Source of the DNA: Propionibacteriaceae bacterium | GTDB lineage: Bacteria; Actinomycetota; Actinomycetes; Propionibacteriales; Propionibacteriaceae | NCBI GenBank assembly: GCA_009780915.1 | Contig: WQZD01000030.1 | Span: 1 to 34,330, forward strand | DNA: 34,330 bases | Direction of reading: 5' to 3' | Shown here: positions 25,577-33,750 of the stretch, piece by piece | Position numbering within the stretch: the stretch's first letter is position 1 | Layout: each line of letters starts with the position of its first letter | Made by a program: the position numbers and the translations under genes | The notes under the pieces: generated by a model | What the model was told of the DNA's origin: nothing | The model's database searches: none | What the model saw: only the letters and a program-made list of their open reading frames with translations

Positions 25577-25941
25577 AGTCTGAAAGCCGTTCGATTGAGG
25601 ATCTGAAGCTGCCCAGAGCCGGGATTGATCACGCGACTGTCACGGGGCAGGGCTACCTAGTCTACCCGACTCGCGCCGACGACCCAAGTCGGATGGATCG
25701 GACAATGATGTCACCATACACGTCTAACAACATTCTCTCTATCTATTTGCGAAAAACCCTTGAACGACCGTCTAAAGCGGGCATAGACTCGCAAGTGAAT
25801 GACTCGATCACGTGGATGATGAGAAGAGGGCTTTCTAGGCCGGATGCCAGCAATGGTGCGCGTCCCCGGAGGAAGACGACGCGACGACCAGCGGCACATG
25901 CACGCGCTTGAGCCTCACCTACCATGTCACGAAAGGCTCTC
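25577..25941. other. Divergent intergenic region, DEAD-box helicase / SatP
   Basis: About 360 nt with no convincing gene; short open frames here lack binding sites and family features. It is AT-richer than the flanks around 25700-25800. It must hold both promoters. TTGAAC (25760-25765) and TAGACT (25784-25789), 18 nt apart, are the best promoter for the plus-strand transporter gene. Confidence 0.5.
25760..25789 (+). promoter_or_regulatory. Putative promoter of the SatP-type gene
   Basis: TTGAAC as -35 and TAGACT as -10, 18 nt apart, with the start codon about 150 nt downstream. Matches to consensus are 4 of 6 and 4 of 6. The long leader has no structure that I recognise. Confidence 0.4.
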
Positions 25942-26529
25942 ATGTCTGACACATCCAACCGCCCACTCGCCTTGGCCGACCCAGGCCCGCTCGGGTTAGG
26001 CGCATTCGCATTGACGACGTTCGTACTATCAGTGTTCAACGCCGGTCTCGTCGACCCATCCGCAGAACCCGTCCTCTTCGGTTTGGCCCTGTTCTATGGC
26101 GGCATCGTCCAGATCATCGCCGGAGTGGTCGAGTACTTCAAGAACAATACCTTCGGCGCCCTCGCTTTCTGCTCGTACGGCGCCTTCTGGATGGCGTTCT
26201 GGTACCTCAACACCCACATCAGCCTCTTCTCGTCCACCGATCACCTCGAAACCGGGGTGGGGGTCTTCCTGTTGGCCTGGACGATCTTCACGGCGTACAT
26301 GCTCATCTCGGTCTGGCATGTGAACTGGGCTCTGTTCACGACGTTCTCGCTGCTCTTCATCGCCTTCATCGGCCTGACTGTCGGCAAGTTCGCCGATAGC
26401 GCGACAGCCACCCACTTCGGCGGCTGGCTCGGTCTGGCCACCGCGGCGGCAGCGTGGTACACCTCGTTCGCCGGCGTCTACAACTCCGTCTCGAAGCGCG
26501 GCAAAATCCCCGTCGGCCACAAGCACTGA
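25942..26529 (+). CDS. Acetate/succinate transporter, GPR1/FUN34/YaaH (SatP) family
   Basis: Six-segment membrane protein of 195 aa that moves acetate and related short acids, probably with protons. Family features are ADPGPLGLGAFALTTF (the NPxPLGL-type motif at the entry, residues 13-28), LFYGGIVQIIAGVVEYFKNNTFG, AFCSYGAFWMAFW and the C-terminal WYTSFAGVYN. Length is normal. I place the start at ATG 25942, which has AAAGG 6 nt upstream; the in-frame ATG at 25924 has no such site and would add six residues. It is followed 64 nt later by an aldo/keto reductase in the same direction. Confidence 0.88.
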   Translation: MSDTSNRPLALADPGPLGLGAFALTTFVLSVFNAGLVDPSAEPVLFGLALFYGGIVQIIAGVVEYFKNNTFGALAFCSYGAFWMAFWYLNTHISLFSSTDHLETGVGVFLLAWTIFTAYMLISVWHVNWALFTTFSLLFIAFIGLTVGKFADSATATHFGGWLGLATAAAAWYTSFAGVYNSVSKRGKIPVGHKH

Positions 26530-26593
26530 TCCTGGTCGTCGTCCCAACGGCCGAGATCCCGCACACCCGCGTGGAGGCGCGTAGGGTGGAGGT

Positions 26594-27532
26594 ATGACAC
26601 GCATCGGATCACGTGATTGTGACATCTTCCCTGTCGTCCTCGGCGGCAACGTCTTCGGATGGACGGCCGACCAACCCACGAGCTTCGACATCCTGGACAG
26701 GTTCGTGGACGGCGGCGGCGACCTGATCGACACCGCGGACGGTTACTCACGCTGGGTGCCGGGCAATGCGGGCGGAGAGTCGGAGACGATCATCGGCGCG
26801 TGGTGCACGGCTCGGCGCAACCGCGACCGCGTCCTGATCGCGACCAAAGTCGGCACGCATCCCCAGTTCACGGGCTTGAGGCCCCAGACGATCACCGCGG
26901 CCATCGACGCGTCGCTGACCCGGCTGCGCACCGATCACGTGGACCTGTACTACGCCCATTTCGACGACGCGGACGTGCCCATGGACGAGATCGCCGGCAC
27001 GTTGAGCATGCTCGTGGACGCGGGGAAGGTCCGCCACGTCGCCCCGTCGAATTTCAGCCCGGCCCGCATCGACGAGTGGGCCCGCGTCTGTGACGAGAAC
27101 GGCCTGCACCCGCCGATCGCCCTGCAGCCGGAGTACAACCTGATGGAGCGCGGCTTCGAGACCAACGGACTGCGAGACGCGGCGGCGCGCCACCATCTGG
27201 GAGTTCTGACGTACTACTCCCTGGCGTCCGGCTTCCTCACGGGCAAGTACCGCCCGGGGGTCGCCGTGCCCGGCGATCGGGCCAGTCGCGCGTCGACGTA
27301 CCTCACTCCGCGAGGGGAAGCCGTGCTGACCGCCCTGGAACAGGTCGGCGCCGCGCACGACGTCCCACCCGCCGCAGTCGCCTTGGCCTGGCTGCGCCAC
27401 CGACCCACAGTGGTCGCGCCGATCGCGTCCGCCAGCACAGTCGACCAGGTTCCCGCCCTTCTGGCCAGCGCCACCCTGGATCTGACGCCCGCGGAGATGG
27501 CCCAATTGACCTCCGCGTCGGACACGCGCTGA
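26594..27532 (+). CDS. Aldo/keto reductase
   Basis: Cytoplasmic NADPH-dependent oxidoreductase of 312 aa that reduces aldehydes or ketones to alcohols; the substrate is unknown. The catalytic tetrad is visible: D46 and Y51 in DTADGYS, K85 in ATKVG and H122 in YYAHFDD. The barrel strand after it reads VAPSNFSP, where most relatives have IGxSNF, a small change near the cofactor pocket. It also has QPEYNLMER, YYSLASGFLTGKYRP (cofactor-binding loop) and a C-terminal VAPIASASTVDQV. A GGAGG site lies just before the ATG, and a TAGGGT box 6 nt before the ATG could give a leaderless mRNA. It may be co-transcribed with the SatP-type gene. Confidence 0.9.
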   Translation: MTRIGSRDCDIFPVVLGGNVFGWTADQPTSFDILDRFVDGGGDLIDTADGYSRWVPGNAGGESETIIGAWCTARRNRDRVLIATKVGTHPQFTGLRPQTITAAIDASLTRLRTDHVDLYYAHFDDADVPMDEIAGTLSMLVDAGKVRHVAPSNFSPARIDEWARVCDENGLHPPIALQPEYNLMERGFETNGLRDAAARHHLGVLTYYSLASGFLTGKYRPGVAVPGDRASRASTYLTPRGEAVLTALEQVGAAHDVPPAAVALAWLRHRPTVVAPIASASTVDQVPALLASATLDLTPAEMAQLTSASDTR

Positions 27533-27689
27533 GCCCTGGATGACGGGCAATCCGCGCCGTCGAACAGACACGATCTGACGTCCGTGGTAGCTAGTTAAAT
27601 GTTCCTATTTATATGATACTTCTATAATCGTGGTGTCTCACAAGGCACGTCATTGTCAATGTCGACCATTTCAAGGTTACAATCATGGC
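27533..27689. other. AT-rich promoter region of the PAS gene
   Basis: The stretch 27585-27630 is far more AT-rich than its surroundings. TATAAT at 27623-27628 is a perfect -10 on the plus strand; no clear -35 stands 16-18 nt before it. CATTGTCAATG (27651-27661) is a perfect inverted repeat around one T and would lie just after the transcription start, a usual place for an operator. No gene fits here. Confidence 0.5.
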
Positions 27690-29114
27690 GTGACTAATGA
27701 CGTTGATGCATGGCCAAGCTTGCCGTGCAACAGACTCGCGACAGGGGCGGTACACGAAGTCGGTGAGGATCAACTCTTCTTTTCCACGACGGATCGGTTG
27801 GGTGTCATCACCGCAGCGAACACTGTCTTCGTCCAGTTGTCGCGCTTCAACTATGAGCAACTCATGGGGGCGCCGCACAACATCATCCGCCATCCGGCTA
27901 TGCCCGGGGGCGCGTTCAAGCTCATGTGGGACACGCTGCAGGCGGGCGACCCCTTCTGCGCGTATGTGGCCAATCTGGCGGCCGATGGAAGCACCTACTC
28001 GGTGCTCGCCACCATCACGCCGCTGGGGCAGGACTCCTATCTGTCGGTGCGCTGCCGCCCGCAGTGCGACGACCTCCACAACGCCGCCACGGCGATCTAT
28101 CGCGCCACGCGTCCGCTGGAACTGGAGTCCAGAGCCGCGGGGCTCTCCGCACGAGACGCGGCGGCGACCGGCCTGCAGAAACTCGCCCATCTGTTGGGGG
28201 ACGCGGGGTTCGCCACGTACGAGGACTTCATGAACGTCGTCCTTCCCGCTGAGATGGCCATCCGTTGGGCCGCCCCGCAGCCCCGACGCCCGGACGCCAC
28301 CGGACCCGCCGCCGATCTGCTGGTGGCGACGACGGCCCTCCAGGACGCCCTCCACGACTGGATGGCCCACCAATCCCGGCTCGCCGATGTCGCCCAACAC
28401 CTCCAGGTCGCCGTGCCTCAGCTGCGCCTGTCCATGGACGAGGCCCTGCAGACCGGCCAGACGTTGACGCGATCCACGTCCGAGGTCTTCAACCCGGTGA
28501 TGATCTGGATCAACCTCTGGGCCCAGATGATGGACAGCCTCGACAACATCCTCAGCCAGTTGGGGCAATCCCTGACGGCCCTGCGCCAATCCTGCCTGCG
28601 GACGGTCTTCCACCTGTCGCTGACCACGCTGCACACGCAGACCGTCGCCCAGTTCGCCGTCGAGCTGATCGACCAGGTCACCGTTCCTGGGTACGACGAG
28701 CAGGCCCGTATGGCGGCCATCAACGCCCTCGGGCAGGCCCTGGCCCACGGCTTCTCGGCCACCGAGGAGCGAGTGGCCGCCAACGCGACCCTCGCGGCGC
28801 AGACGGCGTCGCACGTCGACTTCACCCACGATGTGATGGACATCCCCCATCAGGTGATCGCCCAGTGGAAGAAAGTGGCCGACGCCCATGCGAGCGACAC
28901 GGCCGCCCTGCTGCCCCGAGTCGAGGAACAGGTGCGTCGCACCGACGAGTCCCTGGCCCTGCTGGAGGAGTTGAGCCGTCAGATCTCGTCGGTCGCCCAG
29001 CAGACCCCCACGGCCCGGGTGACCGCGGCTCTGAGCCAGGTGCTGACCTGTATGAGCGCCCTCCTCGGACAGGGCTCGCCCTCCTGGGCGGGATGGGCCC
29101 CGAGCGGGAGCTGA
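27690..29114 (+). CDS. PAS-domain protein (Aer-like PAS, no recognised output domain)
   Basis: The N-terminal part is a PAS domain of the kind found in Aer-type energy and redox sensors: STTDRLGVITAANTVFVQL, APHNIIRHPAMPGGAFKLMW and ADGSTYSVLATITPLG. Such domains often bind FAD or haem. The remaining ~330 residues are mostly helical (MDEALQTGQTLTRSTSEVF, ALTALRQS-type heptads, HASDTAALLPRVEEQVRR) and look like a signalling coiled coil, but I see no methyl-accepting core, kinase, GGDEF or HTH motif and no membrane segment. The open frame reaches GTG 27630, but this would precede the transcription start set by TATAAT at 27623. I therefore place the start at GTG 27690 (474 aa), though its binding site is weak. 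A strong terminator follows. Confidence 0.7.
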   Translation: MTNDVDAWPSLPCNRLATGAVHEVGEDQLFFSTTDRLGVITAANTVFVQLSRFNYEQLMGAPHNIIRHPAMPGGAFKLMWDTLQAGDPFCAYVANLAADGSTYSVLATITPLGQDSYLSVRCRPQCDDLHNAATAIYRATRPLELESRAAGLSARDAAATGLQKLAHLLGDAGFATYEDFMNVVLPAEMAIRWAAPQPRRPDATGPAADLLVATTALQDALHDWMAHQSRLADVAQHLQVAVPQLRLSMDEALQTGQTLTRSTSEVFNPVMIWINLWAQMMDSLDNILSQLGQSLTALRQSCLRTVFHLSLTTLHTQTVAQFAVELIDQVTVPGYDEQARMAAINALGQALAHGFSATEERVAANATLAAQTASHVDFTHDVMDIPHQVIAQWKKVADAHASDTAALLPRVEEQVRRTDESLALLEELSRQISSVAQQTPTARVTAALSQVLTCMSALLGQGSPSWAGWAPSGS

Positions 29115-29136
29115 CAACACACGTACGAGCACATAA

Positions 29137-29166
29137 GGAAAGGCCGGGCGGTTGCCCGGCCTTTCC
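29137..29166. terminator. Strong bidirectional terminator between PAS gene and surface-protein gene
   Basis: A perfect 13-bp stem, GGAAAGGCCGGGC/GCCCGGCCTTTCC, with loop GGTT. It lies 22 nt after the PAS gene and 21 nt after the surface gene on the opposite strand, so it can end both. Almost the same hairpin ends the second surface gene (33698-33726). Confidence 0.85.
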
Positions 29167-29187
29167 CTGTTATGAGCCTGTCGAGGG

Positions 29188-32100
29188 TCAGCGACCCGTC
29201 ACCCATCGACGGATCCCGTAGAACGCCGCGCCCACGCCCAGCAGGCACAGGATCCACGCCGCCACGGGAACCGTGGTCGGCCCAGCCGTCGTGCCGCCAG
29301 TCTGGATGACCACCGGGTCGACTGGGTTTTCCGTGTATGTGACCGTCACCTCGATGTTCTTCGTCGGGCACGTGGCGGCCGGAGACGTCACCGGCAACGC
29401 CGGCACCACGGCCTGGTCCGCTGTGTACCCCTCGACACTCGGCGACGTGACAGCCGGGTACCCCGCGTCAGTCGTCGTGCACACCTCGTCCAGGGTCGCC
29501 GCGTCCACCGTCCTCGACCACGTGACCGTCGAGACGGCGTCGGGAATCGTCCCCGCGCCGACATAGTGGACGATCCGGTCGATCGGCAGCTTGTACGGAA
29601 CCATCAGATGCGTCACATGGATGGTGATCGTGGCGATGTCCACCGGGAACTGGTCCACATTCTCCACCGACACGAAGACGTACTTATCGGTGTCGACCCT
29701 GGCCATGGCGTCATCCTGGGTGAACCCGACAGGCGTGCCTGGCAAGCCGGACAGCACGGTCGGGAGACCAGCCACCGGATCGACCGGCGCACCCGTTGTG
29801 TCGTCCACCAGGACGACCTGTACCGACCCATCGGGAATCTTGGCGTACGTGACCGTGTCCACAATGTTCTCGGGCGGGCATGCGGCAGCCGGAGACGTCA
29901 CCGGCACGGCTGGCATCACCACGTGATCAGCGGTGTACCCCTCGACCACAGGCGACGTCACAGCCGGATACCCGGTGCTCGTGGTCGTGCACACAGAGGT
30001 GGACGTCACCTGATCCGTGGTCTTCGTCCACACGACAGTGGTGACAGAGTCAGCCACAGGGGTGGGCGTGCCCACATAATGGATCGTCCTTGTCACCGGC
30101 ACGTTCACAGCCCCGGTCACATGCGTGAGCCGCACCGTGAGGGTCTGAGGATCGGCCGTGAACACCGGGACATCATCCATGGACACGAACGCGTACTTCG
30201 AGGCGTCGAACCCGGTCTTGGCCATGGCCTGCGTGAAGCCCACGTCCTCCCCCGGCAGACCCGCGAGACTCGTCTGGAACCCAGCCACCGGCGTCACAGC
30301 CGTCTGGGAATCCACGTCGAAGAACACCACCTGGACCGTGCCATCAGGAATCCTCGTGTACGTCACCGTCACCGTCGAGTTCTGCGTCGGACACGTCACC
30401 TGCGGAGACACCGCAGCGACAGCCTTGACCACAGCCGGGTCGACAGTGTACCCGTACACAGCCGGGGACGTCACAGCCGGATACCCGGCATCCGAGGTCA
30501 TGCACACGGACACGCCCGTGGCCTCGTCCCTCGTCCCGGCCCACTGCACCACCGAGACCACATCATCCATCGAACCGCCGCCCACATAGTGGATCGTCCG
30601 ACTCGTCGTCGACTGCAGATCCGTGATCTTGTGCTGGAGCCGGACCGTGATCGTCTGAGGCGCCACGGTGAACGTCGGAGCATTCACCATCGACACATAC
30701 TCGTACTTCGACGTGTCGAACCCAGTTGTGGCCATGGCCTGCGTGAAGCCCACTGCCGTCCCCGGTTGACCCGCGAACGAGGTCTGGAACCCATCCACAG
30801 GCGCCACAGGAAGCTGAGAGTCCACGTCGAAGAAGACCACCTGGACGGTGCCATCGGGGATCTTCGTGTACGTGACCGTCTCCACGATGTTCGCAGGCGG
30901 GCACACCGCAGCCGGAGACGTCACCGCGATGGCGGGCATCACCAGATGATCAGCGGTGTACGTCGCCACCAGCGGCGACGTCACAGCCGGATAGCCGGTG
31001 CTCGTGGTCGTGCACACCGACGTCGACGTCACCTGATCCGTGGTCTTCGTCCACACGACAGTGGTGACGGAATCCGCCACAGGGGTGGGCGTGCCCACAT
31101 AATGGATCGTCCTTGTCACCGACACATTCGCAGCCCCGGTCACATGCTGCACACGCACCGTCAGGGTCTGAGGATCGGCCGTGAACACCGGAACATCATC
31201 CATGGACACGAACGCGTACTTCGACGTGTCGAACCCGGTCTTGGCCATAGCTTCGGTGAAGCCCACATCCTCCCCCGGCAGACCCGCGAGACTCGTCTGG
31301 AACCCAGCCACCGGCGTCACCGCCGTCTGGGAATCGACATCGAAGAACACCACCTGGACCGTGCCATCAGGGATCTTCGTGTACGTCACCGTCACCGTCG
31401 TGTTCTGCGTCGGACACGTCACCTGCGGAGACTCCGCAGCGACAGCGTCCACCACAGCCGGGTCGACCGTGTACCCGCGCACCACCGGGGACGTCACAGC
31501 CGGATAGCCCGCATCCGAGGTCATACAGACCGACACCCCGGTCGCCTCATCCCGGGACCCAGCCCACTGCACCACCGACACCGCATCATCCATCGAACCG
31601 GCGCCCACGTAGTGAATCGTCCGACTCGTCGTCGACGCCAACGCAGTGATCTTATGCTGCACTCGCACCGTGATCGTCTGCGGATCAGCCGTGAACGTCG
31701 GCGCATTCACCATCGACACATACTCGTACTTCGACGTGTCGAACCCCGTCCTGGCCAGGGCCTCCGTGAAGCCCACCGCCTCCCCAGGCTGGCCCGTGAA
31801 CGAGGTCTGGAACCCCGCCACCGGCTCCACAGGCGCCTGCGAATCGACATCGAAGAACACCACCTGGACCGTGCCATCAGGGATCTTCGTGTACGTCACC
31901 GTCTCCACGATGTTCGCCGGCGGGCACACCGCAGCCGGAGACGTCACCGCGATGGCGGGCATCACCAGATGATCAGCGGTGTACGTCGCCACCAGCGGCG
32001 ACGTCACAGCCGGGTACTCCGTGCTCGTGGTCGTGCACACCGACGTGGACGTCACCTGATCCGTGGTCTTCGTCCACGTGATCGTCGACACGGAATCAGG

Positions 32101-33492
32101 CAGGGATGTGGGAGCGCCCACATAATGAATCGTCCGAGTCACCGGAACGTCGGCATCCAGCTTCACATGCCTCAGATGCACAGTGAGGGTCTGAGGATCA
32201 GCCGTGAACTCCGTGATGTCGTCCATCGACACGAACTCGTACTTGCTGTCGTCGAAGCCCTGCTCAGCCTCAGTTCGGCCAAAGGTGAGCGTGTCGCCTG
32301 GCATGCCGGTCAGTACGGGCTCGAAGCCGTCGACAGGCGCCACCTCGGCCCCGGCGGCATCATCGTCGACATACGTGACACCGACGGTCGAACCGGAGCA
32401 CACATTCGCCAGGCCGTGGAAGATCCCGCCCACACTGGCCCAGTCAGAAGCCATGAAGTAGTCATTGCTGGCTGGGTTGGCGAAGCCAGTCTTCGGACCG
32501 GTGATCCCGCCGATGAAGTTGTAGGGCACGGAGGTGAGCTCTGGGCCCACGCCCACCGCGATGATCCTGATGCCCTTGGCTTTGACGGCGTTGGCTGACG
32601 CCACACTTTCCAGCATCAGATTGGTGCTGTTGGTCGCCACGGTGGGCACACCGTCAGTCAGGAAGATGACGAAGTCGAATGTCACAGGGTAGGAGGCGAC
32701 CTTCCACAGGGCCTCGTCATAGTTGGTGTAGCCACCGGCGGTCCAACCATTGATCCAGTACTTGAGTTGCTCGGCCCCCGATGCCGCAGGCGTCAGCACA
32801 TGATTGTCATTGGCACCGCTGGATGCGGGGGAATGGTCAGAGAATGTGAAGAGCGCGATTTGCGCGTCTGTCGTGGCCAGCGCATCGACATACCCCTTGG
32901 CGACCGTCTTCATGACGTTGATCGCTGGGGCGCCGATCGGATCATCCATCGAGCCCGACAGGTCGGCGACGAACGCCACCTTGAGCGCGTTCTGCCCGCA
33001 GGTGGCGGGAAGCGTCGGGTTCGGGCGCTGCATGACCATGGGACCAGTGCTGCCGTACCCCTTGTACCCCGTGGTGGGACGATCGAACGTGAAGGACACG
33101 CTCTTGTCGAGAGTGACGTCCACCCAACCAGGTGGGGGAGTCAACGTTCTCGCGTAGTACGTGACTTTGGCGGTGTTCGGCATACTCGCGACCTCCACCA
33201 GGAAGGTGCAGTCACCGTCGGCGTCCGACGTGCACGTCGCGACATCGACGCCGTTCTGGTCGCTCAGCTCCAGCACCGCGCCTGGCAGGTACTGGATGCC
33301 GCGCGTGGACGCATTGATCCTATCGCCGCTGACTTGTGTGACGAGCGCCACTTGAGTGCTGCTCGGTGTCACGGCTTTCGCGTTGGCTGCCGGCGCCATG
33401 AGCCCGCCCAGTCCTACCATGACGAGGGCCGCGGAGCATACTGCCGCCAGCGACCTAATGAAAACATGCCTGTGCCTTGGGTACGGCGACAT
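29188..33492 (-). CDS. Cell-surface adhesin: VWA domain plus six Mub-like repeats
   Basis: Secreted, probably wall- or membrane-anchored protein of 1434 aa. It has a signal peptide (cleavage after AANA, near 38) and a SpaA/prealbumin-like domain (about 45-155, PGAVLELSDQNG). A VWA domain follows (about 170-363) with MIDAS residues D177, S179, S181 (DLSGS), T256 and D280 (LTDGVPT). Six units of about 170 residues come next, each a MucBP-like part (GTVQVVFFDVDSQ) and a Mub_B2-like part (RTIHYVG to TVTYTKIPDG). Such repeats bind mucin or glycans in lactobacilli. Each unit has two Cys. The C-terminus is VVIQTGG, one hydrophobic span and RRWVTGR: a sortase-type layout but without LPXTG. AAGGGG 5 nt before ATG 33492 sets the start over GTG 33498. 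A paralogue lies just upstream. Confidence 0.85.
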   Translation of the reverse strand: MSPYPRHRHVFIRSLAAVCSAALVMVGLGGLMAPAANAKAVTPSSTQVALVTQVSGDRINASTRGIQYLPGAVLELSDQNGVDVATCTSDADGDCTFLVEVASMPNTAKVTYYARTLTPPPGWVDVTLDKSVSFTFDRPTTGYKGYGSTGPMVMQRPNPTLPATCGQNALKVAFVADLSGSMDDPIGAPAINVMKTVAKGYVDALATTDAQIALFTFSDHSPASSGANDNHVLTPAASGAEQLKYWINGWTAGGYTNYDEALWKVASYPVTFDFVIFLTDGVPTVATNSTNLMLESVASANAVKAKGIRIIAVGVGPELTSVPYNFIGGITGPKTGFANPASNDYFMASDWASVGGIFHGLANVCSGSTVGVTYVDDDAAGAEVAPVDGFEPVLTGMPGDTLTFGRTEAEQGFDDSKYEFVSMDDITEFTADPQTLTVHLRHVKLDADVPVTRTIHYVGAPTSLPDSVSTITWTKTTDQVTSTSVCTTTSTEYPAVTSPLVATYTADHLVMPAIAVTSPAAVCPPANIVETVTYTKIPDGTVQVVFFDVDSQAPVEPVAGFQTSFTGQPGEAVGFTEALARTGFDTSKYEYVSMVNAPTFTADPQTITVRVQHKITALASTTSRTIHYVGAGSMDDAVSVVQWAGSRDEATGVSVCMTSDAGYPAVTSPVVRGYTVDPAVVDAVAAESPQVTCPTQNTTVTVTYTKIPDGTVQVVFFDVDSQTAVTPVAGFQTSLAGLPGEDVGFTEAMAKTGFDTSKYAFVSMDDVPVFTADPQTLTVRVQHVTGAANVSVTRTIHYVGTPTPVADSVTTVVWTKTTDQVTSTSVCTTTSTGYPAVTSPLVATYTADHLVMPAIAVTSPAAVCPPANIVETVTYTKIPDGTVQVVFFDVDSQLPVAPVDGFQTSFAGQPGTAVGFTQAMATTGFDTSKYEYVSMVNAPTFTVAPQTITVRLQHKITDLQSTTSRTIHYVGGGSMDDVVSVVQWAGTRDEATGVSVCMTSDAGYPAVTSPAVYGYTVDPAVVKAVAAVSPQVTCPTQNSTVTVTYTRIPDGTVQVVFFDVDSQTAVTPVAGFQTSLAGLPGEDVGFTQAMAKTGFDASKYAFVSMDDVPVFTADPQTLTVRLTHVTGAVNVPVTRTIHYVGTPTPVADSVTTVVWTKTTDQVTSTSVCTTTSTGYPAVTSPVVEGYTADHVVMPAVPVTSPAAACPPENIVDTVTYAKIPDGSVQVVLVDDTTGAPVDPVAGLPTVLSGLPGTPVGFTQDDAMARVDTDKYVFVSVENVDQFPVDIATITIHVTHLMVPYKLPIDRIVHYVGAGTIPDAVSTVTWSRTVDAATLDEVCTTTDAGYPAVTSPSVEGYTADQAVVPALPVTSPAATCPTKNIEVTVTYTENPVDPVVIQTGGTTAGPTTVPVAAWILCLLGVGAAFYGIRRWVTGR
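29325..32400 (-). repeat. Six tandem ~510-bp Mub-like units with a 1023-bp super-period
   Basis: The GTGCCATC mark of successive units lies at 31871, 31361, 30848, 30338 and (diverged) 29825, so steps are 510, 513, 510 and 513 nt. Units alternate between two types: A (units 1, 3, 5: VADSVTTVVWTKTTDQVT) and B (units 2, 4: SMDDAVSVVQWAGSRDEAT), then a distinct last unit 6. Long near-identical DNA stretches are 1023 nt apart (for example from 30901 and 31924), showing duplication of an A+B pair. Confidence 0.85.
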
Positions 33493-33697
33493 GACCACCC
33501 CTTATTATTAATTTTCCCTGTTTGGCGACTGTACGCATCCCCCTCGTCAAAGACGTGAATGCCTCGTAGTCGCCGATTTCCCTTACGATGATCTTCGCAT
33601 ATCGCTACGTCGGTGTCCACTTGTCAGGTGATCTTCAGGAAAAATCCGAACGACTCGCGCTATCCGTGCACACGAAAACGGATCCGCATCGCATAGA
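33493..33697. other. Intergenic region upstream of the VWA/Mub gene
   Basis: About 200 nt without a gene, AT-richer near the start codon (AATTAATAATAAGGGG on the minus strand). It must carry the promoter of the adhesin gene, but I see no convincing -35/-10 pair. AAGGGG, 5 nt before ATG 33492, is the binding site. Confidence 0.5.
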
Positions 33698-33726
33698 GGA
33701 AGGCCGGGCGCATGCCCGGCCTTTCC
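33698..33726 (-). terminator. Terminator of the second surface-protein gene
   Basis: AAGGCCGGGC/GCCCGGCCTT forms a 10-bp stem with loop GCAT, continued by GG/CC across a one-base bulge. It lies 25 nt after the stop of the partial surface gene. It is nearly the same sequence as the hairpin at 29137-29166, so gene end and terminator were copied together. Confidence 0.8.
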
Positions 33727-33750
33727 CCTTATGAATGAATCATTCGATCG

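Noticed and set aside
25711-25899. Small minus-strand open frame in the gap before the SatP-type gene
   Set aside because: Basic, low-complexity peptide without a binding site; better seen as non-coding leader DNA.
29566-32598. 1010-codon plus-strand open frame with a repeated pattern
   Set aside because: Its periodicity only mirrors the Mub-like repeats on the minus strand; residues are mostly Arg, His and Gly, with no fold-like pattern.
30158-32600. CRISPR-like regular repeats in the adhesin gene
   Set aside because: The period is about 510 nt and lies in a coding frame; these are protein repeats, not short repeats with spacers.
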